This document shows, in pieces, positions 1 to 9,592 of a stretch of 40,430 nt of DNA. Source of the stretch: Actinomycetota bacterium. Its GTDB lineage: Bacteria; Actinomycetota; Acidimicrobiia; Acidimicrobiales; CADCSY01. How positions within the stretch are numbered: the stretch's first letter is position 1; each line of letters begins with the position of its first letter. Both the position numbers and the translations under genes were made by a program. The notes below the pieces were generated by a model. It was not told where the DNA came from and made no database searches. It saw only the letters and a list, made by a program, of their open reading frames with translations. Location of the stretch: the NCBI GenBank assembly GCA_016781135.1, contig JADDQY010000021.1, positions 1 through 40,430 on the forward strand, in the 5' to 3' direction.

Positions 1-60
1 GCTCAGCCGGGTTCCGCTCGGTGCTCAGTACTACGTGCTGGCCCGGAAATGAACACCCGC

Positions 61-90
61 GCAACAAGAACAAGGGCCTTCACCGGCCCT
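61..90 (-). terminator. Rho-independent terminator of the LamG-like gene
   Basis: Read on the minus strand, a 6-bp stem (AGGGCC with GGCCCT) closes a 6-base loop at 73-90. It is followed by a T-rich tail, TGTTCTTGTTGC. The stem overlaps the TGA stop (80-82) of the gene that ends here. Stem plus U-rich tail is the classical intrinsic terminator layout. The stem is short, so efficiency is unknown. Confidence 0.55.
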
Positions 91-904
91 GACCTCCCCC
101 CCGGCTCTCGCCCGCTACGGACGGGCCTTCATCCGCTTTGAAGTTCTCAAAGCGAGGTTCGGTCCCTTGCGCCGTCATGCCGGCCTTGGTCGCAGTCCTC
201 AGAGCGCCGTCGACGACGGTCGCCGTGACCCGTTCGTTCACCACGACATCGATCGTGTCACCATCCCCACGGAGGCCGACGGTCGTGCCGTCGCTCGTCT
301 CTGACAGTCCGGTCGTCGCCACGACCTCCTCTTTGCCGTCAAGGACCTTGAACAGCACCCAGGTCCCGTAGTAGGGGGCGGCGACCACGGCCCAATAGTT
401 CGAAGGGTCTTGGTAGCGGAAGACGACACCGGCATCGTGGCTGACCTTGCTCAGCTCGGCCTGCACAGCAACGTCACTCTGCCCGAGATCCCGAACGAGC
501 AGGCTCCGCTCACTTGTCGGCTCCGACGGAAATGCCTGACCCCCCGAGATGGCCCACGCCCCGATCTCGGGGGCCCATCCCTCGGCAACTCCCCCGCCCA
601 CCTCGAGCTGTTGATCAGGGCGGTCGAAGCTGTCCAGAGTCCGCTCGATGGTCACCAGCTCGCCGACATTGCCCGGCACCTGCTCACGCCTGGCATCGCC
701 GCCACCGTCGCCGGGTCCAACAGAGCTGCTCCATACCAAGAGCACCACCACGATCGCGGTCAAGAATGCTGCGAGCAGGGCGAGTCCGCGTCGGGCGTTC
801 CTCGACAGCCCAGTCGCAGATGCGGCCGCATCTGCTGGAGGGGCGCCGCCAGGAGAAGGGTGGAGTTCACGGGGACCGGAAGACCCAGCAGGTGCTTCGG
901 GCAT
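80..904 (-). CDS. Single-span membrane protein with LamG-like beta-sandwich domain
   Basis: 274 residues. A Pro/Gly/Ala-rich cytoplasmic tail of about 38 residues is followed by one hydrophobic span (about 40-62). A Gly/Asp-rich linker then leads to an extracytoplasmic domain of about 170 residues (about 85-262). That domain has the alternating beta pattern of concanavalin/LamG-type sandwiches, including a 'VVFRYQDPSNYWAVV' core typical of such folds. It is clearly homologous along this domain to the protein at 10923-11684: shared TLDSF near the start, V/LFR followed by xWA(V/I)VA, and DGTTVG. The ATG lies 9 bases after the stop of the upstream GT39 gene, so the two are probably cotranscribed. 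A carbohydrate-binding or glycan-tethering role is inferred from the fold and neighbours. No catalytic residues are recognised. Confidence 0.75.
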   Translation of the reverse strand: MPEAPAGSSGPRELHPSPGGAPPADAAASATGLSRNARRGLALLAAFLTAIVVVLLVWSSSVGPGDGGGDARREQVPGNVGELVTIERTLDSFDRPDQQLEVGGGVAEGWAPEIGAWAISGGQAFPSEPTSERSLLVRDLGQSDVAVQAELSKVSHDAGVVFRYQDPSNYWAVVAAPYYGTWVLFKVLDGKEEVVATTGLSETSDGTTVGLRGDGDTIDVVVNERVTATVVDGALRTATKAGMTAQGTEPRFENFKADEGPSVAGESRGGGQGR

Positions 905-913
905 CTCCGAAGC

Positions 914-2194
914 CTAGGTCACCACCGTGACCGGGACGCCCTGGCCCCATCCTCTCCTGAGGAGCGCGTCGACCCCGACCGCCGCCAGCAAGACCGGTAC
1001 CAGTTCGGCCGAGATCCGATACCTGGTGTTGCCCATCGTGATCGCGGCCGTCACCGTCACCGTGACGACCATGGCCAGCAGCGGCCAGAGGGGGACCCGT
1101 TGGCGCCGGAGGACGACAGCGCCAGGGACAGACGCAGCGAGCAGCATGACGTAGAGGGCGTACCCCAGCCACACCAGCTCGTGGGGGCGCTTCTCGAAGA
1201 AGGCGTCGAGCGCGAGCTGGCGGGGGACGGCGTAGAGACCCCAGGTCCTCGCCACCCGAGCAAGCATGACGAAGGGAAGCCGGCCTCCGTTGGCCTCGAT
1301 GTAGTCGCGTGCCACCCTGCGATAGTGACGGTCGTCGTCTGTCTCGTCGCCCTCCGGTGTCGGTGGGATGCAGGCCAGGGAGTAGTAGCCGATGTCGGGC
1401 CCGTAGTAGGGGCCCTCGCAGTTTCCTTGGACCAGTACCAGACCGACGCTGGTGCTCGTCGCCCAGACCGGATGGTGGAAACGGGTGAGGTTGTGCACCA
1501 CCCACGGGGCGAGGACGAAAGCGGCAACGACCGCTCCGACCGCGGCCAGCTCCAGGCGCCGCCGCACGTCGAGGCCACGCAGCATCAGCGCCAACGGCAG
1601 CACGACAAGGGGCACCAAGAGCAGCGCCTCCCCCCGGGTCAATGCCGCCAGCGCGGAGGCGGTACCGAGCTCCGCAGCGGTTCGGAACGAAGCCCGGTCC
1701 CAGAAGCGGTACGCGGCCAGCAGGGTCAACGCAACGGTGAAGAGGCTGAGCGTCTCCGACAGCACCATTCCGTCGAAGAGCCACAGGTTGGGGTGCACGG
1801 CGGCGATGCCGGCGGCGATCAGCCCGGCGCGCCCTCCGGCCAGCCGGCGACCGATGAGGCCGGTCAGCGCCACCGTTCCCGTCCCGATCAGGCACGACCA
1901 CAGCTGGTGGGCGAGGATGCTGCGCAGACCGAGTAGCGAGGGGAGAGCGAGGACGACCGTGTAGAGCGGCGGGTGCTGAGCGGTCTGCTCGACCTTGCCG
2001 AGAAGCTGGTATGTGATCGGCACGATGAAGCCCTTGCCGTCCACGAGCAGGTTGGCGCTGTGGTGGTAGTGGTAGGCGTCCGCCTCCAGCTGTGCGGGAT
2101 GGTGGAATGCGAACACGTAGGTCACGCGTAGCGCTAGTGCTCCTAGGCAGACGACGGCGAGCGCCAGCCTCCACCGCCTGGCGCTGGAGTCCAC
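914..2194 (-). CDS. GT39/ArnT-like polyprenyl-phosphate-sugar glycosyltransferase
   Basis: 426 residues, GTG start. Polytopic membrane protein. TM1 (about 8-30) is followed by a periplasmic loop with an acidic pair, E37-A-D39, then a His/Tyr-rich stretch. A QHPPLY motif follows near residue 73. This order (acidic residues after TM1, then HPPL) is the hallmark of the PMT_2/GT39 family, which transfers sugars from polyprenyl-phosphate carriers to acceptors outside the membrane. Several further spans and an NTRYR motif near the last helices also fit the family. It is divergent from the GT-C-like gene at 2298 across 103 bases and sits just upstream of the LamG-like gene. Donor and acceptor cannot be told from sequence; context suggests envelope glycan assembly. 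Confidence 0.82.
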   Translation of the reverse strand: MDSSARRWRLALAVVCLGALALRVTYVFAFHHPAQLEADAYHYHHSANLLVDGKGFIVPITYQLLGKVEQTAQHPPLYTVVLALPSLLGLRSILAHQLWSCLIGTGTVALTGLIGRRLAGGRAGLIAAGIAAVHPNLWLFDGMVLSETLSLFTVALTLLAAYRFWDRASFRTAAELGTASALAALTRGEALLLVPLVVLPLALMLRGLDVRRRLELAAVGAVVAAFVLAPWVVHNLTRFHHPVWATSTSVGLVLVQGNCEGPYYGPDIGYYSLACIPPTPEGDETDDDRHYRRVARDYIEANGGRLPFVMLARVARTWGLYAVPRQLALDAFFEKRPHELVWLGYALYVMLLAASVPGAVVLRRQRVPLWPLLAMVVTVTVTAAITMGNTRYRISAELVPVLLAAVGVDALLRRGWGQGVPVTVVT

Positions 2195-2297
2195 GACGCG
2201 ATGCTAGGCGGGGCGGGGGCGCCGCCTGGCGGTGACGAGAAGATCTCCTATCGATCGCGCCCGGCAACGCGGCGAGAACCCGAAGTAACTTGAGGGC

Positions 2298-4205
2298 GTG
2301 ACCTCCGTGGCCGCCGCCCGGCAGCTCTCCGCCCGGCTCACGCTTCGCTCCCCCGTCCTCCGCCTGGCGCTGTTGCTCGTCATCGTCGCCGCCCAGGTCA
2401 CCGCCATCGGCTGGTTCACGACGAGGAGTTACTTCTTCTTCGACGACTACATCTTCCTCCGGCAGGGTCAGCGCTCCGGGCTGTCGCTCGGGTTCCTCCT
2501 CGAACCGCTGAACCCTCACTTCTCGCCTGGGCACCGCCTGGTCAACTGGCTGCTCGACACCTTCTTTCCCCTGAACTTCGGGGTGGCCCAGGGCGTCTTG
2601 CTTGCCTGCTTCGCGGCCTCCGTGCTGGTGCTCCACAAGGTCCTGGCCGAGCTGTGCGGGCCTGGCCTCGGACCGCTGCTGCTCAGCTTGTTGTACGGCA
2701 CGTCGCTCATCCACGTCGGCGTCATCCAGTGGTGGAACGGCGGATTGCTCACCCTGCCAGCCACCGTGCTCAGCCTGCTGTCGATCCTCGCCTACATCCG
2801 GCACCACAGAACGGGGTCGAGCCGGATGCTGGTCCTGTCGTTGGCAGCGATGGGTCTAGCGCTCCTGTTCTACGTCAAGGCCGTGCTCGTGCCGCTGTAC
2901 CTGGTCCTTCTGCGGGTTCTGGTGCTCGACCAGCGACCGGTCAAGGCGTCCCTGGCCTCGTTGTCGCGGGAGCGTGCCACCTGGGGCCTCTACGCCGCGC
3001 CGGTGGGTCTGTACCTCGTCGTGTTCTTGAGTGGGTACTGGCAACCGTCCGAGCTTCCCGAACCGGGCTATCTCGTTCACTACCTCCAGATCTCCTGGAC
3101 TCGGGTGTTCGCCCCGAGCTTCTTCGGCCTCCACATAGCCGGCGACCAGGCACCGGCGTTCGCTGGTGCAGCCATCATCGCCGTGCAGCTCCTCGTGGTC
3201 GCCCTCATCGCATGGAGCCTCCTGCGGTCGGGATCGGCATGGCGGGCATGGGCCTTCTTCGCCGTGGCTTTCGTCGCCAACGTGGTGATCATCGGGGTTC
3301 CCAGGCTCAGCGACTGGGGTGCTGGCATTGCTTACACCCCTCGCTACCACCTCGAGCCCACCTATCTCTTCCCCATCGCCCTCGGCGCCGCCTTCCTGGG
3401 CCCCCAGCTCGGACAGCGGGGCGCAGACGTCCCCACCCGTCACTCCCCCCGCTTGCGCATGCTGCTCGTCACCGGTCTCGTGCTCCTGATCCCTGTCCGC
3501 TTCGGAGCAGCGTGGTCTGGTGGCAAAAGGATCAGCGAGGATTCGCCCGGCCACTTGGCGAGTCGCTACATGCACAACGTGGAAGAGGGGTTGCGGCAGG
3601 CCACGGCGACAGGCGTCACCCCTGTCATCGTGGACGGCACCGTCCCCGACTACGTCGTCGCCTCCTGGGCCGTCTACGGGCCTCCCTACCACAACCGCTA
3701 CTCGGAGGTGTTCCCCCTCTTCGGTCACCCATTGGCCTTCGATCGCCCTGAGCGGCCTCTGTTCTCCGTCACCGGCGACGGGACCTTGCAGGAGGTCGCC
3801 TTCACTCCTGCCACAGGAGGTGGAGCCGCACATCTCTGGGGAGCGGGCGCCCTGATCGTGGAGCACGGGGCCCTCGAGCACGTGGGAGGAGAGCTCTGCG
3901 TGCGCTCGAACCGGTTTCCCGCCACTATCGACCTCACGCCGCTGGTTCCGCTGAACGGTGCGGATTGGTACCTCGCCTTGCACTACACGCCCGACGCCGC
4001 GCTCCCGGTGTGGCTCTTCGTGGACAATGGCGAGGGCTACCGGCCCGCCGACGACGCGGTGTTGGCCACGGCGGGACCGGGAAAGGTCAGCACCCTGAAG
4101 TCGCTCGGCGGTCCGATCGTCGAGCGCCTGCGTCTGGACGTCCCCAGCGGGGCTCGTGTCTGCCTCGACCGGATGGAGGTGGGCCACCTGGTCAGTGCGG
4201 GGTGA
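2298..4205 (+). CDS. Large polytopic GT-C-like membrane protein with soluble C-terminal domain
   Basis: 635 residues, GTG start preceded by a TGAGGG Shine-Dalgarno-like stretch. TM1 (about 20-40) is followed by an aromatic/acidic loop FFFDDYIFL with D49-D50, the position where GT-C glycosyltransferases carry their catalytic acid. A HFSPGHRLVNWLL segment and about eight more spans extend to about residue 400. The last ~230 residues are mostly soluble and presumably extracytoplasmic. The topology matches large actinobacterial GT-C-like proteins of unknown donor specificity. It is divergent from the GT39 gene and converges on the gene ending at 4270 across 64 bases. I assign only the broad class, and activity is inferred. 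Confidence 0.68.
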   Translation: MTSVAAARQLSARLTLRSPVLRLALLLVIVAAQVTAIGWFTTRSYFFFDDYIFLRQGQRSGLSLGFLLEPLNPHFSPGHRLVNWLLDTFFPLNFGVAQGVLLACFAASVLVLHKVLAELCGPGLGPLLLSLLYGTSLIHVGVIQWWNGGLLTLPATVLSLLSILAYIRHHRTGSSRMLVLSLAAMGLALLFYVKAVLVPLYLVLLRVLVLDQRPVKASLASLSRERATWGLYAAPVGLYLVVFLSGYWQPSELPEPGYLVHYLQISWTRVFAPSFFGLHIAGDQAPAFAGAAIIAVQLLVVALIAWSLLRSGSAWRAWAFFAVAFVANVVIIGVPRLSDWGAGIAYTPRYHLEPTYLFPIALGAAFLGPQLGQRGADVPTRHSPRLRMLLVTGLVLLIPVRFGAAWSGGKRISEDSPGHLASRYMHNVEEGLRQATATGVTPVIVDGTVPDYVVASWAVYGPPYHNRYSEVFPLFGHPLAFDRPERPLFSVTGDGTLQEVAFTPATGGGAAHLWGAGALIVEHGALEHVGGELCVRSNRFPATIDLTPLVPLNGADWYLALHYTPDAALPVWLFVDNGEGYRPADDAVLATAGPGKVSTLKSLGGPIVERLRLDVPSGARVCLDRMEVGHLVSAG

Positions 4206-4269
4206 CCATCCTTGGCAGGTCCTGTGCGTGGATGCCGCTGACGATTGCTCCAGTCGCGTGCTCTGGTTG

Positions 4270-5493
4270 CTAGGAAGGAGCGCCCCTCGGGCCCGACTCA
4301 GGACTGCACCCATCGGGGGACGCCGGTTCATCGTGCGCTTGATCCTCGAGGAGCTCCCAGCCTGCCGTCCCTGGCACCCGTCGGACATGAAGACGGGGAC
4401 GGCTGAGCAGGGCACCGAGGAGCACCGCTGCCAGCAGCGGTGCCCACCATCGCCAGGACGTGGCCACGTCCGAGCCGGGATGCGCCCACCACGTCCCGAG
4501 CCGACGGTGGAGTCCGAGGAGGAAAAGGGTGACCACCACCGAGGTGGCCACCACCAGGGACAGGGCCGAGCCCCGCCGTCGCCCTGCTCCCACCACCAAG
4601 CACCCGGCCACGACAGGGAGCACCAGGATCGCGTCAGCACGAGACAGGGCGGCAGCGGCGAGGAAGAGCCCGGCGAAAGCTGCCCGCACGGGCGTGACCT
4701 CGGCTGGCCACGCCCACAGCACTGCGACAGCTACCCACAGCAGCGCGAGCGTCTCGGCCATCCCGGCGCCGGACAACGAGATCACCGCGGCGACCACCAA
4801 CCCGGCGGCGACGGTCACCCGCGTGCCGGCGACGCGTCCCACCAGGCGCAGCGCGGCCATCACGGCCAAGGTCCGCACGATGACCGTCGCCCAGCTCGCA
4901 TCACCAGGGAGGACGACAATCGCCAGCGGCGGCAACGGGGCAACCGCGGCGAGCTCATCGACCACGCCGGCACGGAGGTTGGCGACGGACATCGCCATGG
5001 TGGTGGGAAGCGCGGGTCCTGGCCGCAGCGCCGAACTGACTGCCACGAGCGCCGCCGCCGCCGCAGCCGGCAGCGCCGTCGCCGGCACCGGGAGTACGTC
5101 AGCCAAAGGGCGGTGAAGCGGGCGGGCGCCGTTCCCGATGATGCGTGGCGATCGTTCCTCGACCGCTGCGAAGAGGACCGCGACCAGGGCGGCCACACCG
5201 GCGAAGAGACCAGCGGCGGACGCCACCGGTCGATCCAGCGCAAAGTCGAGACCGACGATCGACGGCAACAGGGGCGCTTCGAGCACCGTCGCCAACGCGG
5301 CCACCACGAGCAGCGCCAGTGCGACCCCGATGGGAAGCCGGCTGCGCTCCGCGCCCACATCGATGGCCGCCACGAGGACGATGAACGCGCCCGGGACCCC
5401 CCCGATCATGAAGGCCGCAATAACGGCAGCGACGGCGACCACTGCCGGAGCCGAGCCGACCGGGGTGGGCGGCTGCTGGACAACGAGCCTCAT
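4270..5493 (-). CDS. Polytopic membrane protein coupled to the AftD-like gene
   Basis: 407 residues counted from ATG 5493. The ATG overlaps the TGA of the upstream AftD-like gene (ATGA, 5490-5493), so translation is probably coupled and longer upstream starts are unlikely. Almost the whole length is hydrophobic Ala/Val/Leu-rich helices, about 11-12 spans. There is a short charged C-terminal tail rich in Pro/Ser/Asp. A VLPGDASWATV loop and an LSRADAILVLP loop are the only polar segments that stand out. I do not recognise a family with confidence. A multispan partner or GT-C-like enzyme working with the AftD-like protein is the likeliest reading, from operon position alone. Confidence 0.65.
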   Translation of the reverse strand: MRLVVQQPPTPVGSAPAVVAVAAVIAAFMIGGVPGAFIVLVAAIDVGAERSRLPIGVALALLVVAALATVLEAPLLPSIVGLDFALDRPVASAAGLFAGVAALVAVLFAAVEERSPRIIGNGARPLHRPLADVLPVPATALPAAAAAALVAVSSALRPGPALPTTMAMSVANLRAGVVDELAAVAPLPPLAIVVLPGDASWATVIVRTLAVMAALRLVGRVAGTRVTVAAGLVVAAVISLSGAGMAETLALLWVAVAVLWAWPAEVTPVRAAFAGLFLAAAALSRADAILVLPVVAGCLVVGAGRRRGSALSLVVATSVVVTLFLLGLHRRLGTWWAHPGSDVATSWRWWAPLLAAVLLGALLSRPRLHVRRVPGTAGWELLEDQAHDEPASPDGCSPESGPRGAPS

Positions 5494-8400
5494 CCTCGCG
5501 TCCTGCGCAGCGCGAGCCATAGGCACAGGACGACGCCCGACCAACTGAGCGCCATGGCTCTGTCGTAGCCTCGCTGCGGACCGTACCGCAGACTCACCTC
5601 GTAGGTACCAGCCTCGGCCAACCTCCATCCTGCCTGGGTGTCGATCGGCACCGGCGGACCCAGCCCTCGCTCGCCGATCCACGCCGTCCAACCCTTGTCG
5701 TAGGCCTGTCCTGCCACCAGGGTCGCCCCTCCTTCAGGGACCTCGACCTGCAAGCCGATCTGAGACGACCCGTCGGCAGATGGCCGCAGGGTTCGCAGCG
5801 AGCCCTCGGCGAGGAGACCGGCCGGCTGGTCGCCGGCAGCCAGGCTGACATGATCGACCACTGTCGAGCTCCCCGCGTCGAAGCGATGCCACCCGGGCTC
5901 GAGGCCGATCACGTCACATCCCTCGACGTCGGTCGGCCGCCCAGCAAGAAGGTCGTCGAGTGAGCCGAGACGCCGGACGCCGATGTCGCGCTCGTCGATC
6001 GACAGGACGCCCGACGCGCATCCGCCGGGGCCTTCGCTGCGTCCGCTCCATCCTCCCGGTCCGATCGCCACCTCGCTGATCTCCACGGGCGCAAGGCCGC
6101 GCCCTCCGGCCAGCGGCTGTTGCTCGACCCCTATGGCCTCGACGGTAAGTCTGTCGGTGGTCACTCCAGGGAAGCTGACGGTCCCGCTGCTGCAGACCTG
6201 AGCAGCCACCTCGCCACCTCCGCATTCCGTCGCCACCATCGCTAGGTCGGCCACCGCCCCGGCGGCCGTGATGCGCACGGCGGTCACCGGTGACCGCCCG
6301 GGCCCCGCCGCGCTGCTCACCTCCACCCGATCGACAGTCGCGGGGGGGAAGCGCACGGTCAGCTTCGGCACACCTTCCGCTGGCGCCACCCATCCCGTTT
6401 GCGGCCGACCATCGACCGCCAGGTCACCGCGATGCTCGAGCATCCCACCGAAGCGAGACGTCCCGAAGGCGCCCACCGCGTCGCCGGCCAGCGCATCGAC
6501 CACCTCGTCGGGAGTGTCGGCGCCGATCGCCAAGCGACCCTGTACTCGGTAGGCGCGCGTGCCGGCGGTGCGGAAGCGCCGGCGGACCGTGGTCTCCACA
6601 TCGGTGTCACGTTGTCCTGTCAACCGGTCGAACAGGTACCGGATCGGGGCCTCGGCCAGCACCTCGGCCAGGGCAGGGTCGGTCTCGGCGGCCCTGAACA
6701 CGTCGTCGGGCACCTGGATGACCTCGGCCAGATCGAGTGACGGCACGATCACTTCCGACAGGCCCACGGCACCGCCTCCGGAGCCTTCCACCGCCTCGAT
6801 GCGCACTTCCAGGGAGCGCGTTCGACGAGGTGGAAACCGGGTTCGAGTGTCGCCGGCGGCCAGGTCGGCCATCACCGTGGTTCCGTCGGAGAAGAGCAGG
6901 TTGACGACGGTCAGGGCCCGGCCTCCGCCATCGGGTCTCGCCGCAACCAGCCCGACCTCACCGATCGTGACCGCTTCGTCGAACACCACCTTCACCGACC
7001 GCCCCACGGGGTCTTCCAAGGCTCCGGTCGTCCACGAGGTATCACGGTCTCCATCGAACGCGTTCGCCGGACGGGACCACGGCTCGTAGCCGGTCGGCCC
7101 GCTTGCGATGCTGGCCGAGGTGATGAGCTCAGCGTCCTCGAACCTGGCCACGCTCTCCGAGCCAGGCCCGTCGAACAGGTTCGTCGGCGCCCGCCCGATG
7201 TCCTCGGTTGGGGCCAAGGTGTGGGACTGCACCCCTCCGAAGCGGGTCAGGGCGGTGACCTGGCGCCGGTTGGTGTCCGTGACCACCAACGGGGCCCCCT
7301 CCGACAGCAGGCCGGCGAGCTCGGAGGGGCTGGTGTCAGCGGTATAGCGGACAGGTCGACCGTCGTCCAGGAGCCCTTCGCCAGCCATGGCAGGCCAGGC
7401 GTCACCATCGCCGGCCAGCAGCAGTGGGGGCTCCGGTGGGACGATTCGGGCCGTTCCCGCCACCCCTTCCAGGCGAAAGACCTCGACGGGGGCGAGCCTG
7501 GACTCAGCCACCGCCGACCGTGACCGGTCGAGTGGTGAGACCACGTTCTCACCGCGACGCCCGAAGGTGGCCACCAACTCGAGGTCAGGGTCGTCCCGCA
7601 GAGCCTGGAACACCGATGGTCGTGGTTTGTCGATCGCCTGCCAGTCGAGATCGTTGCGAACGACCACGTACTCGATCCCCAGCCGCCGGGCGACGGGTGC
7701 CAGCGTGCCCGGCCGGTAGCGACCGCTTCCGAGGTACCCATCGAGGGCACGTTCGAGATCGAAGGCCCGCGGTGTGGTCTCGGGAAACGCGGCGTACACG
7801 ATGTGGGGCCGGGCGAGGAGGGCGTCGAAGATGTCATCGCCCGGGCTGCCCCACCGGTACCGCGAGTTGGAGGTTCCGGGGAGCACCAACGCCCTGGTCG
7901 AGGCCGGTTGTCGGTCGATCCAGGCGAGGGCTGCTCGCCAGTACTCCGGGAGGCGTTGCATCCGGTCGTCTCGGGAGTAGGCGGCTCCCGTCCACAGTGG
8001 AAGCGAGATCACGCCGACGAGCGCCACACATCCGGCAACCCTCAGCCCCGTGACCGTGCTCTTCGTCGGACTTGACCGACCCTGGAGCCGGGTGGCAGCC
8101 AACCCCACCAATCCAGCCAACCCGATGGCCAACCCCGCACCGGCTTTGTAACCGGTGCGCATCGCGGTCAGAGCGGGGACCCGTTGGTACACCTCGAGGA
8201 GCAGCCGGCCCATCGGCGAAGGATCGTCGGGAGGATGGGGACCGACCATGAAGACCATGCCAGTGAGGGCAAGCCCGCCGAACAGCAGGCGCGGCCGCCA
8301 CCGTGACCGTCCGAGGACGATCAGGGCGATGACGGCGGGGAGAAACGTCACGAGGACGAGCGCCGGGTTGACCAGGTACCCAGCGTGTTGCTCGCGCAGA

Positions 8401-9521
8401 AGCCCCTCGCCCTCCGGGTAGTACGAGGGCCAAAAGCCGAGCCCGCGCCACGACTCGGCCCAGGAGCTGGTCCGATGGACCACCTCCACCGACTCGGTAC
8501 CGAAGAGCCGAGCAGCAAGTGCAGCCGAGCCGGTCACCAGCTGGACCACCACGCCAGCCGACACCGTCGCAGCGAGCAACGCAGCTCGGGCCAGCCAGGT
8601 GATGACGTCCACCCACCGACGGGTCCGCTCGACTGCAACCAGATAGAGCCCGGTAGGGACGAACAGCAGAAGTGAGTAGGCCAGCCCGGGTGGGTCGAGC
8701 GTGCCGCTCAGCCACACCAGCAGAGCGAAGACCGCCGCCCACCGCCACGGCCGCTCTCCCCGTACGCCGACCACGAAGGCGACGAGCAGCCATGGAGCCA
8801 CTGCGTAGTGCAGGAACAGTCCTGAAGGGATGAGGAACGTGACCGAGTAGGGATTGAACGCGTAGAACAGCCCGGCCACCAGGTGCTCCGGCCCGAAGGT
8901 GGGACGAAAGGATGACAGCAGCGCTGCCATCCCCAAGCCGGCGCCGGTGAGCAACATGACGTGCCAGAGACGTTCGGCCACAGCTGGCGTCGACCCGAAA
9001 CCTCGCAACAGGCTGAGGACGGCCTCGTAAGCGAAGGCCAGCTCACCACGAACCCCGCCCAGCCCCCGGCCGGGATCCCACAGCGTTCCGGCCCGGAGGA
9101 GGACACGTGCCGGCGACCAGAAGTGCTCGAAGCGGTTGTCGGTCACGTACCAACCGGGCGAGGACGAAAAGACAGCGAGGAGCGACAACAAGACCAGGCC
9201 AGCCCCGAGCGCCCGCCACCACCTCGCCGCCGTACGGTCTCGTCGGCCAGCCTGTCCGACTGGCGTCCCGGTGGCGCCTCGATCCCTCCTTCTCCAGGAC
9301 CGGCCCAGCTCTCGCAGATGGTGCGCCACCGCCGGTCGAAGGCGCGCCCTGCTCGGCCTGACCAGCACCGGTGGCCTCACTCGCTCCAAGCGGCCCAACG
9401 CCTTCTTCTCGTCAGTGACGACACGTCCTGCCAGCGACGCGTCCCGGTCGCCGTTCCCCTGCTCACCTGGGTACCTGTGGGCGACGCGACCAGTTCCATT
9501 CGCCAGTGGCACGGAGGCCAA
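5490..9521 (-). CDS. AftD-like alpha-(1->3)-arabinofuranosyltransferase-type protein
   Basis: 1343 residues if started at TTG 9521. A GTG at 9512 is also possible, since the first ~95 residues are basic and poorly conserved-looking. TM1 (about 103-120) is followed by a WYVTDNRFEHFW loop with D128 in the GT-C catalytic-acid position. A GLFYAFNPYSVT segment and about ten spans run to about 520. A very long extracytoplasmic part follows, with a discoidin/F5-8C-like module near 800-940 (AFDGDRDTSW), a second similar one near 1025-1150, and a final YfhO-like beta segment before the last TM. Size and order match AftD, which adds alpha-1,3 arabinofuranose branches to arabinan in Mycobacteriales. Donor specificity here is inferred. 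The stop overlaps the next gene as ATGA. Confidence 0.8.
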   Translation of the reverse strand: MASVPLANGTGRVAHRYPGEQGNGDRDASLAGRVVTDEKKALGRLERVRPPVLVRPSRARLRPAVAHHLRELGRSWRRRDRGATGTPVGQAGRRDRTAARWWRALGAGLVLLSLLAVFSSSPGWYVTDNRFEHFWSPARVLLRAGTLWDPGRGLGGVRGELAFAYEAVLSLLRGFGSTPAVAERLWHVMLLTGAGLGMAALLSSFRPTFGPEHLVAGLFYAFNPYSVTFLIPSGLFLHYAVAPWLLVAFVVGVRGERPWRWAAVFALLVWLSGTLDPPGLAYSLLLFVPTGLYLVAVERTRRWVDVITWLARAALLAATVSAGVVVQLVTGSAALAARLFGTESVEVVHRTSSWAESWRGLGFWPSYYPEGEGLLREQHAGYLVNPALVLVTFLPAVIALIVLGRSRWRPRLLFGGLALTGMVFMVGPHPPDDPSPMGRLLLEVYQRVPALTAMRTGYKAGAGLAIGLAGLVGLAATRLQGRSSPTKSTVTGLRVAGCVALVGVISLPLWTGAAYSRDDRMQRLPEYWRAALAWIDRQPASTRALVLPGTSNSRYRWGSPGDDIFDALLARPHIVYAAFPETTPRAFDLERALDGYLGSGRYRPGTLAPVARRLGIEYVVVRNDLDWQAIDKPRPSVFQALRDDPDLELVATFGRRGENVVSPLDRSRSAVAESRLAPVEVFRLEGVAGTARIVPPEPPLLLAGDGDAWPAMAGEGLLDDGRPVRYTADTSPSELAGLLSEGAPLVVTDTNRRQVTALTRFGGVQSHTLAPTEDIGRAPTNLFDGPGSESVARFEDAELITSASIASGPTGYEPWSRPANAFDGDRDTSWTTGALEDPVGRSVKVVFDEAVTIGEVGLVAARPDGGGRALTVVNLLFSDGTTVMADLAAGDTRTRFPPRRTRSLEVRIEAVEGSGGGAVGLSEVIVPSLDLAEVIQVPDDVFRAAETDPALAEVLAEAPIRYLFDRLTGQRDTDVETTVRRRFRTAGTRAYRVQGRLAIGADTPDEVVDALAGDAVGAFGTSRFGGMLEHRGDLAVDGRPQTGWVAPAEGVPKLTVRFPPATVDRVEVSSAAGPGRSPVTAVRITAAGAVADLAMVATECGGGEVAAQVCSSGTVSFPGVTTDRLTVEAIGVEQQPLAGGRGLAPVEISEVAIGPGGWSGRSEGPGGCASGVLSIDERDIGVRRLGSLDDLLAGRPTDVEGCDVIGLEPGWHRFDAGSSTVVDHVSLAAGDQPAGLLAEGSLRTLRPSADGSSQIGLQVEVPEGGATLVAGQAYDKGWTAWIGERGLGPPVPIDTQAGWRLAEAGTYEVSLRYGPQRGYDRAMALSWSGVVLCLWLALRRTRG

Positions 9522-9592
9522 CCCCTGCTGCCCGTGGCAAGTACTCTTCGAGCAACGGAAGCACTGCCACGAGGACTGGTTCGTTCATCACC

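Noticed and set aside
410..1936. Long plus-strand frame of 508 codons
   Set aside because: Gln/Arg/His-rich antisense shadow of the LamG-like and GT39 genes.
867..2807. Long minus-strand frame (646 codons) over the GT39 gene
   Set aside because: Arg/Pro/Gly-rich shadow without domains; the GT39 frame has family motifs and membrane spans.
2856..4640. 594-codon minus-strand frame
   Set aside because: Antisense to the GT-C-like gene; low-complexity charged composition and no motifs.
4156..5568. 470-codon plus-strand frame
   Set aside because: His/Arg/Gln-rich antisense of a clear membrane protein coupled to the AftD-like gene.
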